A DNA stretch of 64,000 nucleotides from Dyadobacter sp. CY261 (GTDB lineage Bacteria; Bacteroidota; Bacteroidia; Cytophagales; Spirosomataceae), in NCBI RefSeq assembly GCF_021440085.1, contig NZ_JAKCPW010000003.1:248001-312000 (forward strand), read 5' to 3'. Positions 52,134 to 61,164 of the stretch are shown here, piece by piece. The translations under genes were made by a program, and so were the position numbers. The stretch's first letter is position 1, and each line of letters begins with the position of its first letter. The notes beneath the pieces are model-generated. The model was not told the DNA's origin. It ran no database searches and saw only the letters and a list, made by a program, of their open reading frames with translations.

Positions 52134-54739
52134 AAAAGCTGTTTCCACCTCATTGGGCGAGCAAATTCCTGGCCCATTTTGCAGATCCCAACACTTCGGA
52201 AGAAGTTCAGGGAGATTTACTCGAAATGTATCAGCATTGGGCGGAAAACCTGGGGGAAAGCCGGGCCAGACGACTCTATGTATTGAACGTAATCAAGTTA
52301 ATGCGGCCATTTGCCAAGGACAAAAAAGCACAGCAGTATTCCCAAACCTATTCAAATATTCCAGCCATGATCCTTAACTACTTCAAAATCGCATTTAGAA
52401 ATCTTGCTAAAAACAAGGGCTACTCTGCCATTAATATCGGTGGACTGGCCGTCGGGATGGCCGTCGCTATCCTGATTGGCCTTTGGGTCTACGATGAATT
52501 GTCTTTTGACAATTACCATAAGAACTATGAGCGGGTAGGCCTTGTAATGCAACATGTAAGTTTTGATGTTGAAAAAACGACTTACGCCGATTCTCCTATT
52601 CCATTGGGTGATGAACTTCGCAGCACATATCCCGATTTTGAATCCGTCGCTCTGGCAAGAAACCAAGGATTACTTGTAGCCTCGGGCGATAAGAAGTTCT
52701 CTAAACGCGGCAAAGCCGTGGAGCCGGATTTTTTGGATATGATGTCTGTTAAAATACTTGCCGGCAGTCGTGCGGGGTTGAAGGATGTTAATTCAATTAT
52801 GCTTTCTGAATCGCTGGCAGAAGCTTTTTTTGGGACCGGAAATCCCTTGAACAAAGTCATCAAGATTGACAATAAACTCGATGTGAAGGTTACGGGTGTT
52901 TACGAAGACTTTCCGGATAACAGTTCGTTTAAGGAAATTGCTTTTTTTATCCCGTGGACACTGGCCGTTGCCAAAGACGAGTATGTCAGAAGATCGTTAC
53001 TGGAATGGGATGAGAATTCTTTCCAGGTTTATGGTCTTCTCAAAAAGGGGGCAGATTTTGATCTGGTTTCGGCTAAGATAAAAGATGTGCGGATGAAAAA
53101 GGATAATCCGCCTAGTTATAAACCTGAATTTTTTATCCATCCGATGAGCAAATGGCATTTGTATGCCGATTTTAAAAACGGAATAAACATCGGTGGACTG
53201 ATTCAATTTGTATGGCTTTTTGCCATCATTGGCATTTTTGTATTGCTTTTGGCATGTATCAATTTCATGAACCTGAGCACTGCCCGTTCGCAACAACGTG
53301 CGCGGGAAGTGGGGATCAGGAAAGCCATCGGATCATTTCGCTGGCAATTGATCGGGCAATTTTTGAGTGAGTCATTTCTGGTCGTCTTCGTGGCTTTTGT
53401 AATTGCTATTGCACTGGCAGCTCTGGCACTCCCGTTTTTCAACGAAGTTGCAGAAAAGGAAATGTCCATTTTGTGGTTCAATCCCTGGTTTTGGGCCACT
53501 GGAATCGCATTCAGCGTCCTGACAGGATTCCTTTCGGGCAGTTACCCGGCACTTTATTTATCTTCCTTTCAGCCACTCAAAGTTCTTAAAGGAACGTTTA
53601 GTGTAGGTCGTTTCGCAGCAGTTCCCCGTAAGGTGTTGGTCGTCATGCAGTTCACGGTTTCGGTAACACTGATTATCGGGACCATTGTCGTTTTCCGACA
53701 AATCCAACATGCTAAAAACCGTCCAATCGGATACAGTCGCAGCGGCCTTATTGAAGTCCGCATGAACACCCCGGAACTGTACGGGCACTACGATGCCATG
53801 CGTAGCGACCTGAAAAACACGGGTGCAGTGAAAGAAATGTCTCAATCTTCAAGTGCAGTAACCGCACAAGATGGCGGAACGACCGATTTCTCCTGGGAAG
53901 GAAAGAGTCCGGAAGCGCATCCCCTGTTTATGTCCAATGCCGTGACGCACGACTATGGTAACACCATTGGATGGCGGATAAAAGAAGGCAGGGACTTTTC
54001 CAGAAGCTTTTCTACGGACACTGCTTCCATTATATTAAATGAAGCGGCGGTTAAAATAATGGATATAAAAAGCCCGCTTGGCTCTTTCGTCAGGGCGAGA
54101 GGTCGATCCTTTAAAGTTGTGGGAATTGTGAAGGATATCATCAAAGAGAATCCTTTTTCGCCCGTCAATCCATCTTTTTTTATATGTAATTATAACTACG
54201 TCAATACTATAAACATTAAACTTGCACCAGGTCAGAGCGCAAGTGAGGCGCTGGCGAAAGTTGAAAATGTTTTCAAGAAGTACAATCCTGGCAGTCCGTT
54301 CACTTATGAGTTTGCTGATGAAGAATACTCCAAAAAATTCGGTACAGAAGTACGGGTTGGTAAGCTGGCAACTTTCTTTGCCTGCCTTGCGATTTTGATC
54401 TCCTGTTTGGGATTGTTTGGATTGGCTTCTTTCGTTGCAGAACAACGGACCAAGGAAATTGCCATTCGTAAGGTATTGGGCGCATCAGTCACCAATTTAT
54501 GGCAACTGCTTTCGAAGGATTTCGTGATTCTTGTTCTCATCTCTTGTGCCATTTCCGTACCATTAGCACAGCATTTTATGGGAAATTGGCTGAAAAACTA
54601 CAAGTATCACACTGAAATATCCTGGTGGATTTTTGCTGCTACTGCCCTTGGCGCCTTGATAGTTACGTTACTAACGGTAAGTTTCCAGGCAATCAGGGCG
54701 GCATTGCTGGATCCGGTAAAGTCGTTGAAATCAGAATAG
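52130..54739 (+). CDS. Giant two-unit FtsX permease with N-terminal permease-prefix domain
   Basis: 869 residues. Residues 1-65 (PPHWASKFLAHFADP to LYVLNVIKLMRPF) match the permease prefix domain 2 found in PadR-associated transporters. Then come two MacB_PCD/FtsX units, each with a periplasmic domain and helices. Loops REVGIRKAIGS (about 395) and KEIAIRKVLGA (about 780) are the FtsX signatures. No ATPase is adjacent. Related permeases lie at 56709 and 61165. Confidence 0.93.
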   Translation: MKKLFPPHWASKFLAHFADPNTSEEVQGDLLEMYQHWAENLGESRARRLYVLNVIKLMRPFAKDKKAQQYSQTYSNIPAMILNYFKIAFRNLAKNKGYSAINIGGLAVGMAVAILIGLWVYDELSFDNYHKNYERVGLVMQHVSFDVEKTTYADSPIPLGDELRSTYPDFESVALARNQGLLVASGDKKFSKRGKAVEPDFLDMMSVKILAGSRAGLKDVNSIMLSESLAEAFFGTGNPLNKVIKIDNKLDVKVTGVYEDFPDNSSFKEIAFFIPWTLAVAKDEYVRRSLLEWDENSFQVYGLLKKGADFDLVSAKIKDVRMKKDNPPSYKPEFFIHPMSKWHLYADFKNGINIGGLIQFVWLFAIIGIFVLLLACINFMNLSTARSQQRAREVGIRKAIGSFRWQLIGQFLSESFLVVFVAFVIAIALAALALPFFNEVAEKEMSILWFNPWFWATGIAFSVLTGFLSGSYPALYLSSFQPLKVLKGTFSVGRFAAVPRKVLVVMQFTVSVTLIIGTIVVFRQIQHAKNRPIGYSRSGLIEVRMNTPELYGHYDAMRSDLKNTGAVKEMSQSSSAVTAQDGGTTDFSWEGKSPEAHPLFMSNAVTHDYGNTIGWRIKEGRDFSRSFSTDTASIILNEAAVKIMDIKSPLGSFVRARGRSFKVVGIVKDIIKENPFSPVNPSFFICNYNYVNTINIKLAPGQSASEALAKVENVFKKYNPGSPFTYEFADEEYSKKFGTEVRVGKLATFFACLAILISCLGLFGLASFVAEQRTKEIAIRKVLGASVTNLWQLLSKDFVILVLISCAISVPLAQHFMGNWLKNYKYHTEISWWIFAATALGALIVTLLTVSFQAIRAALLDPVKSLKSE

Positions 54740-54910
54740 CTCTGTAACTTATCTTGTTAAAACAAGCGCCTAGCTAATCCCGGCTATCAGCAGTTGCCGG
54801 AACGCATCGGTTGAAACTTCGATATGTTATATATTGTGCGGATTGAGGAGTTCCCCGGGGGTAAGTACTTAGTTTATTATTAACTTGTAAAATACCCTAG
54901 CAATTGTGAC

Positions 54911-55495
54911 ATGGAGCGCTATTACGTAAGCTTGTTCAATTATGTTGAACAACTCATAGTCCTGCCCGAGACAGATAAAGCGTCGATTCGGGAGTCCTTC
55001 CGGCCACTGTTTGTACCCAAAAACACCATCATAGAGTATGCCGGGCAAATACCACAATACCACAATTTCATAGTGACGGGTCATATGCGCAGTTTCCATC
55101 TCGACGATGACAATAATGAAATAACCGTCGATCTGAACGACGGTCCCCGCTTCTTTACCTCGTACTACCATTTTATGCATCGCAGTGTGTCTGATAAAAA
55201 TCTGCATTGCATTACGGATTGCGAGCTGCTCAGGATCAGCCGGGATGACGTGGACAGAACTGCCGGACACAGCAGTACGCAGAAAGATTATACGATCTGG
55301 ATATTGCAGCAGCATCTTGAGGAAGACAGAATTCGCATCCAGGATATGGCCAATATCACGGCGGAGGCCCGCTATCTGAAAATGCAAAAGGAAAAACCAA
55401 ACATCTTTAAACACGTTCCTTTACGATACATTGCATCCTATCTGGGCATTACTCAACGGCATTTGAGCAGATTACGCGCAGAAACCGGTAGTTAG
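54911..55495 (+). CDS. Crp/Fnr-family transcriptional regulator
   Basis: 194 residues. The N-terminal cyclic-nucleotide-binding-type barrel (about 20-115) contains FVPKNTIIEYAGQIPQYHNFIVTGHMR. The C-terminal helix-turn-helix is compressed: LRYIASYLGITQRHLSRLRAE. This short form is common in Bacteroidota. The next gene on the same strand encodes a DUF2306 membrane protein. Confidence 0.9.
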   Translation: MERYYVSLFNYVEQLIVLPETDKASIRESFRPLFVPKNTIIEYAGQIPQYHNFIVTGHMRSFHLDDDNNEITVDLNDGPRFFTSYYHFMHRSVSDKNLHCITDCELLRISRDDVDRTAGHSSTQKDYTIWILQQHLEEDRIRIQDMANITAEARYLKMQKEKPNIFKHVPLRYIASYLGITQRHLSRLRAETGS

Positions 55496-55581
55496 CCCGT
55501 AAGAAAATAAAACCTTTCATCACTATTGGACATTTGTCTAATCACTCATGCTGTGGCAGGCTTTAAGTTTGACTGAACTTA

Positions 55582-56427
55582 ATGCTTTCTGCCATGATGC
55601 CCAAAACTCATCCTTCCCTTTCAAACAAACAAGAAATCGTCTTTTTTCCAAAAATGCTGAATGTCGCCGCCGCCGCCTGGCTGACGGTTGCTTTTCTTGG
55701 CCAACTGCTATTCGGGGTTTATATTGTTATTTTTTACGGTGGAAGCACCCTCGCCGGTGAGTTCGACAGGTGGAACGAAGTATTGCCACATGGATATAAT
55801 GAAGGGGATTGGAAGGGAAATCTGGTTGTGGGAATTCATGTATTGCTGGCCTCAGTGATCGTAATGGGTGGACCTTTACAATTGATTTCAAGGTATCGCT
55901 ATCCGCGCTTTCACCGATGGCTTGGCCGTGTGTATGTGTTAATGGCCATACTGGTAAGCATGGCAGGGCTTACGATGGTTTGGACGCGCGGCGCTGTTGG
56001 CGACACTACGCAGCACATTGGCATCAGCATTCAAGCCGGTTACATCATCGGTTTTGCATTGCTTACTATACACTACGCCAGGACGCGGCAGTTCGGAAAG
56101 CATCGAAACTGGGCATTAAGGCTTTATATGGTTGTCAACGGTGTTTGGTTTTTTCGCGTGGGGCTGATGTTCTGGCTGCTGATCAACCGAGGTCCGGCTG
56201 GCTTTGATCCAAAAACTTTCACAGGACCTTTCCTGACAGCACTCTCAATTTTAACTTACGCCATTCCAATTCAGCTTATTGTACTGGAAATGTACATTTA
56301 TGCAGGCAAACATCAAGGCAAGGTTTTCCAGATCATCACATCCATTATTATCTTTATTTCGACTATCATCACGGGCATTGGCGTTTTTGGGGCAACGATA
56401 GGCATGTGGCTACCCAGGCTGCCATAA
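55582..56427 (+). CDS. DUF2306 family membrane protein
   Basis: 281 residues with about seven hydrophobic helices. The DUF2306 pattern is visible as HVLLASVIVMGGPLQLISRYR, FHRWLGRVYV and KHRNWALRLYMVVNGVWFFR. The function of the family is not established. The start could also be Met25 (MLNVAAA) at 55654. It may be co-regulated with the Crp-like gene 86 bp upstream. Confidence 0.85.
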   Translation: MLSAMMPKTHPSLSNKQEIVFFPKMLNVAAAAWLTVAFLGQLLFGVYIVIFYGGSTLAGEFDRWNEVLPHGYNEGDWKGNLVVGIHVLLASVIVMGGPLQLISRYRYPRFHRWLGRVYVLMAILVSMAGLTMVWTRGAVGDTTQHIGISIQAGYIIGFALLTIHYARTRQFGKHRNWALRLYMVVNGVWFFRVGLMFWLLINRGPAGFDPKTFTGPFLTALSILTYAIPIQLIVLEMYIYAGKHQGKVFQIITSIIIFISTIITGIGVFGATIGMWLPRLP

Positions 56428-56708
56428 CATACAATCACCATATGGAAGTTTGCTGATTGCTTTCCACCCAGACTTTGGCCGTCACCTCCCACCGGTCGGG
56501 ATATTGATTTGAATGTGCAGATACATCACACAGGGGATAAGATAATTTAGAACAAATCAGGGCACTTTTCGGAGGGAAGCATACAGCAATGAGCTTACAG
56601 CCGTGCCCGGGAACGCACAGATGTGTCCGAAAGTGAACATAATATCACCCCAGCATCCACCTTTCAGGCTTGCTTTCAACCTGGCACCATATTTCTTTGC
56701 ATCCTGAT

Positions 56709-59129
56709 ATGCTCAAAAATTACTTCAAGATCGCTTTAAGAGGTTTCCTTAAAAACAAGGGTTATACACTGATCAATGTATCGGGTTTGACGTTGGGATT
56801 AGCCATATTCATGCTGATTTCCTTGTGGGTCTGGGACGAGTGGACTTACAACAAGAGCGCTAAAAACCATCAGCACGTGGGCCGGGTGATGTCACATACT
56901 GCGCAGAATGGCAGTATTACCACTTCGCCGAATATGCCTTTCCCCCTGGCCGGTGAGTTGCGGGAAGTTTTTTCAGCCGACTTTGAAAGCGTCGCCGTTT
57001 CGTGGGATACAGAAGATTATAGCCTGGCGTCTGGCGAGAAAAAGTTCAGGAAAAAGGGCCGGTTCATGGAGCCCGACGGTGCAAAAATCCTCTCGCTTCA
57101 AATGCTCAGTGGCAATGACGCAGCGCTCAAAAACCCTTCCCATCTCCTGCTGTCAGAATCTGCTGCATTGTCGATTTTTGGTAACAGCCAGCCCATTGGC
57201 CGGATTTTGAAAATAGACAATGAGCTGGAAGGAATGGTCGCGGGTATCTATAAGGATTTCCCGCAGAATTCAGACTTCTATAATTTGTCGTTTATAGCAC
57301 CCTGGAAACTGTTTGCATCGGCCAAAAGGCGACAGTGGGTCAATGAATTAAAAGACAACTGGAATGTAAACACCTTTGAAATTCTTGTTCAAACCCGAAA
57401 AAACACCTCCGTCGAAGCAGCATCGGAAAAGATAGAAGGCGCATTGCTTAAACATTTGAAGGACAACCACAAGGTTGCCGGTTCGATGCCGGTAATTTCC
57501 CTTCACCCTATGCACAAGTGGCATTTGTATTCTACCTGGGAAAACGGCCTCAATACAGGAGGACAGATCTATTATGTTAAGCTGTTTACTGCAATCGCCG
57601 TTTTTATTCTGCTGCTGGCTTGCATCAATTTTATAAATCTGAGCACAGCGCGGTCCGGTCAGCGGACAAGGGAAGTTGGCGTTCGAAAGGCCGTCGGGTC
57701 AATGCGCGTCCAACTCGTAGTTCAATTCGTTACTGAGTCCTTCATTGTAATAGCATTTTCAATGCTGGTCGCGTCAGTGGTAGTTCAATTAGCCTTGCCC
57801 TATTTCAACGCTACGGCCGACAAAAAAATCGAATTTCTTTTCACAAGTGACACTGTATTCAATCCGTATTTTTTACTGATTGGCGTGTCGTTTTGCTTTC
57901 TAGTGAGCCTCCTGGCTGGCGGCTATCCTGCTCTGTACCTATCCTCCTTCAAGCCAGTCAATATCTTGAAATCCGGTTCAGTCAGTACAGGACAGCATTC
58001 GTCCCGACCGAGAAAAATTCTTGTCGTTTTACAATTCACGATCTCTATTTCGCTCATCATTGGCACTGTGGGGGTATTTCGCCAGATTCAATTTGGACAA
58101 AACCGAGCTACCGGCTACGAAAGGAATGGGCTGTTATATGTAAAAATTCCGCCAGGCACAGCATCCATTGAAGCATTAAAAAATGACTTGCTTCAATCGG
58201 GAATGATTGCATCGGTCGCGCAATCCTCCGGTCCCGTTACCGATCTTCTTTCTAATGCAAGAGGTTTTCACTGGCCAGGAAAGTCGGCCACAGACCAGGA
58301 CGAGTTTGCTGTCATAGCCGCATCGCATCGCTATGGCGAGACGGTAGGCTGGCATATCACGCAAGGGCGGGATTTTTCGCAAGACTTTATCTCTGATTCT
58401 TCGGCAATCATTATCAATGAGTCGGCAGTAAAATATATGGGGCTGGACAATCCGGTTGGCAAAAAGATCAGGTGGAAAGATGGCACTTTCAATGATTCGG
58501 AATATCACATTGTTGGCGTGGCGCAGGACATGATCATGCAGTCACCGTATGAACCTGTGAAGCAGACCATTTACTTTATGACTTACGCGCCTAATTACCT
58601 GTATATCAAGTCAAGCGCTGGCGTCGGAATAAGCGATGTCCTTGCAAAAATTCGCCCGGTGTTCGACAGGCATTTACCGGGTCTCCTGCTGGATTTTCAA
58701 TTTGCCGACCAGCAATATGATTTGAAGTTTAAAATGGAAAATCGTGTGGGTAAAATAAGCCTTCTTTTTGCGGCAGTAGCCATTTTCATTTCATCCCTGG
58801 GTTTATTCGGCCTGGCTGCCTTTACCGCCGAGCAAAGGCGTAGTGAGATAGGTATCAGAAAAGTCCTCGGCGCCTCAATTGCAAGTGTATGGAAATTGAT
58901 AGCAAAAGACTTTGTATATCTGACAGTTATTGCCATTGTCATCGCTACCCCGGTAAGCTACTATTTTCTAACCCAAATGCTGGCGAAGTACCATTATCGC
59001 GCTGCCATTCCCTGGTGGATATTTGGCGGGTCAGGCATGCTTGCTCTTGCAATTGCGGTCCTCACCGTAAGCTACCAGGCATTGAAAGCTGCCTTTGCAA
59101 ATCCTGTGAAGGTGCTCCGTTCGGAATAG
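56709..59129 (+). CDS. Two-unit FtsX permease (MacB-like), no prefix domain
   Basis: 806 residues with the same fold and paralogous to the permeases at 52130 and 61165. It begins MLKNYFKIALRGFLKNKGYTL directly, without the prefix domain. FtsX loops are REVGVRKAVGS (about 330) and SEIGIRKVLGA (about 715). The periplasmic domains are of equal size. ATG 56709 was used rather than 56670. No ATPase or adaptor gene is next to it. Confidence 0.93.
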   Translation: MLKNYFKIALRGFLKNKGYTLINVSGLTLGLAIFMLISLWVWDEWTYNKSAKNHQHVGRVMSHTAQNGSITTSPNMPFPLAGELREVFSADFESVAVSWDTEDYSLASGEKKFRKKGRFMEPDGAKILSLQMLSGNDAALKNPSHLLLSESAALSIFGNSQPIGRILKIDNELEGMVAGIYKDFPQNSDFYNLSFIAPWKLFASAKRRQWVNELKDNWNVNTFEILVQTRKNTSVEAASEKIEGALLKHLKDNHKVAGSMPVISLHPMHKWHLYSTWENGLNTGGQIYYVKLFTAIAVFILLLACINFINLSTARSGQRTREVGVRKAVGSMRVQLVVQFVTESFIVIAFSMLVASVVVQLALPYFNATADKKIEFLFTSDTVFNPYFLLIGVSFCFLVSLLAGGYPALYLSSFKPVNILKSGSVSTGQHSSRPRKILVVLQFTISISLIIGTVGVFRQIQFGQNRATGYERNGLLYVKIPPGTASIEALKNDLLQSGMIASVAQSSGPVTDLLSNARGFHWPGKSATDQDEFAVIAASHRYGETVGWHITQGRDFSQDFISDSSAIIINESAVKYMGLDNPVGKKIRWKDGTFNDSEYHIVGVAQDMIMQSPYEPVKQTIYFMTYAPNYLYIKSSAGVGISDVLAKIRPVFDRHLPGLLLDFQFADQQYDLKFKMENRVGKISLLFAAVAIFISSLGLFGLAAFTAEQRRSEIGIRKVLGASIASVWKLIAKDFVYLTVIAIVIATPVSYYFLTQMLAKYHYRAAIPWWIFGGSGMLALAIAVLTVSYQALKAAFANPVKVLRSE

Positions 59130-59232
59130 GTCTTACTCAAAAACTGCTCATTTACGAGTCTCCTCACCTCATCCCCGTTTCAACTACACATCCCCTCACT
59201 TAGACTACACTTCCCGGTTTGCAGACGATGAC

Positions 59233-59257
59233 CTTTGACATATTATTCATGTCAAAG
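59233..59257. promoter_or_regulatory. Palindrome in front of the SDR gene
   Basis: CTTTGACAT (59233-59241) and ATGTCAAAG (59249-59257) are perfect inverted repeats with a 7-bp spacer. The SDR start follows 8 bp later, so a bound protein would block initiation. The neighbouring AraC gene (60235) is one candidate, though AraC sites are usually direct repeats. Confidence 0.55.
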
Positions 59258-59265
59258 AAATTGTT

Positions 59266-60138
59266 ATGACACATCAGAAGGAAAATGCAAGTCTTGAAAC
59301 AGTACAAACCGCTGTAACATCTCAAAAAGTTTGGTTCATAACGGGCGCGTCCCGTGGCTTTGGACGTGTTTGGACCGATGCTGCCCTCCGGCGTGGCGAC
59401 AAGGTGGCAGCTACGGCACGGAAGCTGGAAAGCATTGCCGACCTAAAAGAACAATATGGCGAAAACGTGCTGATACTCGAATTGGACGTAACAAACCCAG
59501 AGCAGGTAAAAGCCACAGTAGAACAAGCTCACGCGCATTTCGGGCGACTTGATATTGTACTCAACAATGCCGGTTATTCGCTCGTCGGCACCATTGAGGA
59601 GGCCAGCGCGAATGATATCCGTGCGCTTTACGAAACCAATATCCTCGGTCCGGTTGCCGTAATCCAGGCGGCCTTGCCGCTATTAAGAAAGCAGGGGGGC
59701 GGTCATATAATTGGTACATCGAGCAATCTTGGCCATGTTACCTTGCCGGTGATCGGCTATTACGCTTCTTCCAAATGGGCATTTGAAGCCATTCACGAAA
59801 GCCTGGCCGAAGAAGTTAAATCCTTCGGGATCAAGGTTACGATCATCGAACCGGGTGCCTATGCCACCGAATTTGGAAGCCAGCAGTCGTTGAAATTCGC
59901 ACAAGGCCAGGATATATACGCGGATTTCAAACAGCAGTTCTTTGGAAAACTAATGCAATTGGAGCGGGGTGATCCCCATGCAACACCTCAGGCACTATTT
60001 CAAGTCGTTGACGCACCGCAGCCGCCCCTTCGGTTCTTCCTTGGCAGCCAATGCTTGCCTTGGGTGCGTGAGGCTTATGCCGAGCGGCTGGCAACCTGGG
60101 AGGCGTGGGAAGAGGTTTCCAATTCTGCCCAGGGTTAA
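59266..60138 (+). CDS. SDR family oxidoreductase
   Basis: 290 residues. The nucleotide motif is TGASRGFGRVW, followed by LDVTNPEQV, NNAGYSLVGTIEE and the active site YYASSKWAFE (Tyr and Lys present). It belongs to the classical SDRs of unknown substrate, often next to AraC regulators. It has its own palindrome (59233-59257) upstream and a terminator (60185) downstream, so it is a one-gene unit. Confidence 0.92.
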   Translation: MTHQKENASLETVQTAVTSQKVWFITGASRGFGRVWTDAALRRGDKVAATARKLESIADLKEQYGENVLILELDVTNPEQVKATVEQAHAHFGRLDIVLNNAGYSLVGTIEEASANDIRALYETNILGPVAVIQAALPLLRKQGGGHIIGTSSNLGHVTLPVIGYYASSKWAFEAIHESLAEEVKSFGIKVTIIEPGAYATEFGSQQSLKFAQGQDIYADFKQQFFGKLMQLERGDPHATPQALFQVVDAPQPPLRFFLGSQCLPWVREAYAERLATWEAWEEVSNSAQG

Positions 60139-60184
60139 GCCGACAACGAACCGTCAGAAGTCGAAAATGGTTGATTAAGCATTC

Positions 60185-60222
60185 ATGATAGCCGATACCA
60201 AATGTCATCGGCTATCATTTTC
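60185..60222 (+). terminator. Strong hairpin between the SDR and AraC genes
   Basis: ATGATAGCCGAT (60185-60196) and ATCGGCTATCAT (60207-60218) form a perfect 12-bp stem with a 10-nt loop, followed by TTTTC. It lies 46 bp after the SDR stop and 12 bp before the AraC start. It probably ends SDR transcription. It may also shape the AraC leader. Confidence 0.75.
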
Positions 60223-60234
60223 ATATTTCAAGCG

Positions 60235-61161
60235 ATGAACAAAGAAGAGAATAGTCCGAAAAAGATGGGCTCGCTGGCCGATGCGCACCGGGCCTTTGGC
60301 TTGTTGAAGCCGCAGCACCCGCTGGTGAGCCTCATCAACGGCTCCTATACCCAGGTTAGTGAGTTCAGCATTCCGCATTACCACGTGCTGGGCTTTTATA
60401 AAATCTCCTACAAACCGAAACTGACCGGCAAACTGCGGTATGGCCAGAATTATTATGATTTTGATGAAGGCGGGTTGCTTTTCGCGTCTCCGGGCCAAGT
60501 TGTGGGGAGTCACGATAACGACGCCAGCGTGTGTTCCGAATACACGTTGCTCATCCATCCCGATTTCTTTCTAGGGTATTCTTTGGCCAAAAGCATTAAA
60601 CAATACGGATTTTTCTCCTACTCGACCCGGGAAACGCTGCATCTTTCGGAAGAAGAAAAAGCAACGATCTTCGACATCTTCAAAATGATCGAAAAAGAAC
60701 TGGCCAGCCGGATCGACGATTTTAGTCAGGATGTGGTTATTTCTCAGATTGAGCTATTGCTGAACTATGCAAACCGCTTTTACAAACGGCAGTTTATTAC
60801 CCGCAAAGCAGTTAACAATGACCTGCTTGAAAAACTGGAAGCAGTTTTGGATCATTATTTTACCAATCAAACTGCCGTCAACGAAGGACTGCCAACGGTT
60901 GGTTATCTGGCAGAGCAGGTCAACTTATCGCCCAGCTATCTGAGCGATATGCTGCGATCTCTGCTTGGGCAAAATGCACAGCAATACATTCACGATAAAC
61001 TAATTGAAAAAGCAAAAGAAAACCTTTCAACGACTAATCTGACGGTAAGGGAAGTGGCTTACGCGCTAGGATTTGAGCATTCACAATCGTTCAGCAAACT
61101 ATTTAAAACAAAAACCAGCCTCTCTCCATTGGAATTCAGACGGTCATTTCATGCCGTTTAA
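60235..61161 (+). CDS. AraC family transcriptional regulator
   Basis: 308 residues. The C-terminal two helix-turn-helix motifs are VGYLAEQVNLSPSYLSDMLRSLLG and TVREVAYALGFEHSQSFSKLFKTKTSLSPLEFRR, as in the AraC family. The N-terminal part (about 1-190) is a beta-rich sensing domain. ATG 60235 was preferred to the in-frame ATG 60202, which lies inside the upstream hairpin. It may regulate the SDR gene next to it. Confidence 0.92.
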   Translation: MNKEENSPKKMGSLADAHRAFGLLKPQHPLVSLINGSYTQVSEFSIPHYHVLGFYKISYKPKLTGKLRYGQNYYDFDEGGLLFASPGQVVGSHDNDASVCSEYTLLIHPDFFLGYSLAKSIKQYGFFSYSTRETLHLSEEEKATIFDIFKMIEKELASRIDDFSQDVVISQIELLLNYANRFYKRQFITRKAVNNDLLEKLEAVLDHYFTNQTAVNEGLPTVGYLAEQVNLSPSYLSDMLRSLLGQNAQQYIHDKLIEKAKENLSTTNLTVREVAYALGFEHSQSFSKLFKTKTSLSPLEFRRSFHAV

Positions 61162-61164
61162 CAC

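Noticed and set aside
54740..54910. Regulatory palindromes in the gap before the Crp-like gene
   Set aside because: Only a short CCCC/GGGG palindrome is visible. Nothing else stands out in this 171-bp gap.
56690..56705. TGGCAC and TTGC near the start of the permease at 56709, resembling a sigma-54 promoter
   Set aside because: The spacing between the two elements is too long (GG to GC is not 10 nt), and no activator gene is nearby.
56428..56708. A PadR remnant before the second giant permease, as seen before the first
   Set aside because: No GEFEE-like residues are seen in any frame of this 281-bp gap; it holds nothing I can name.
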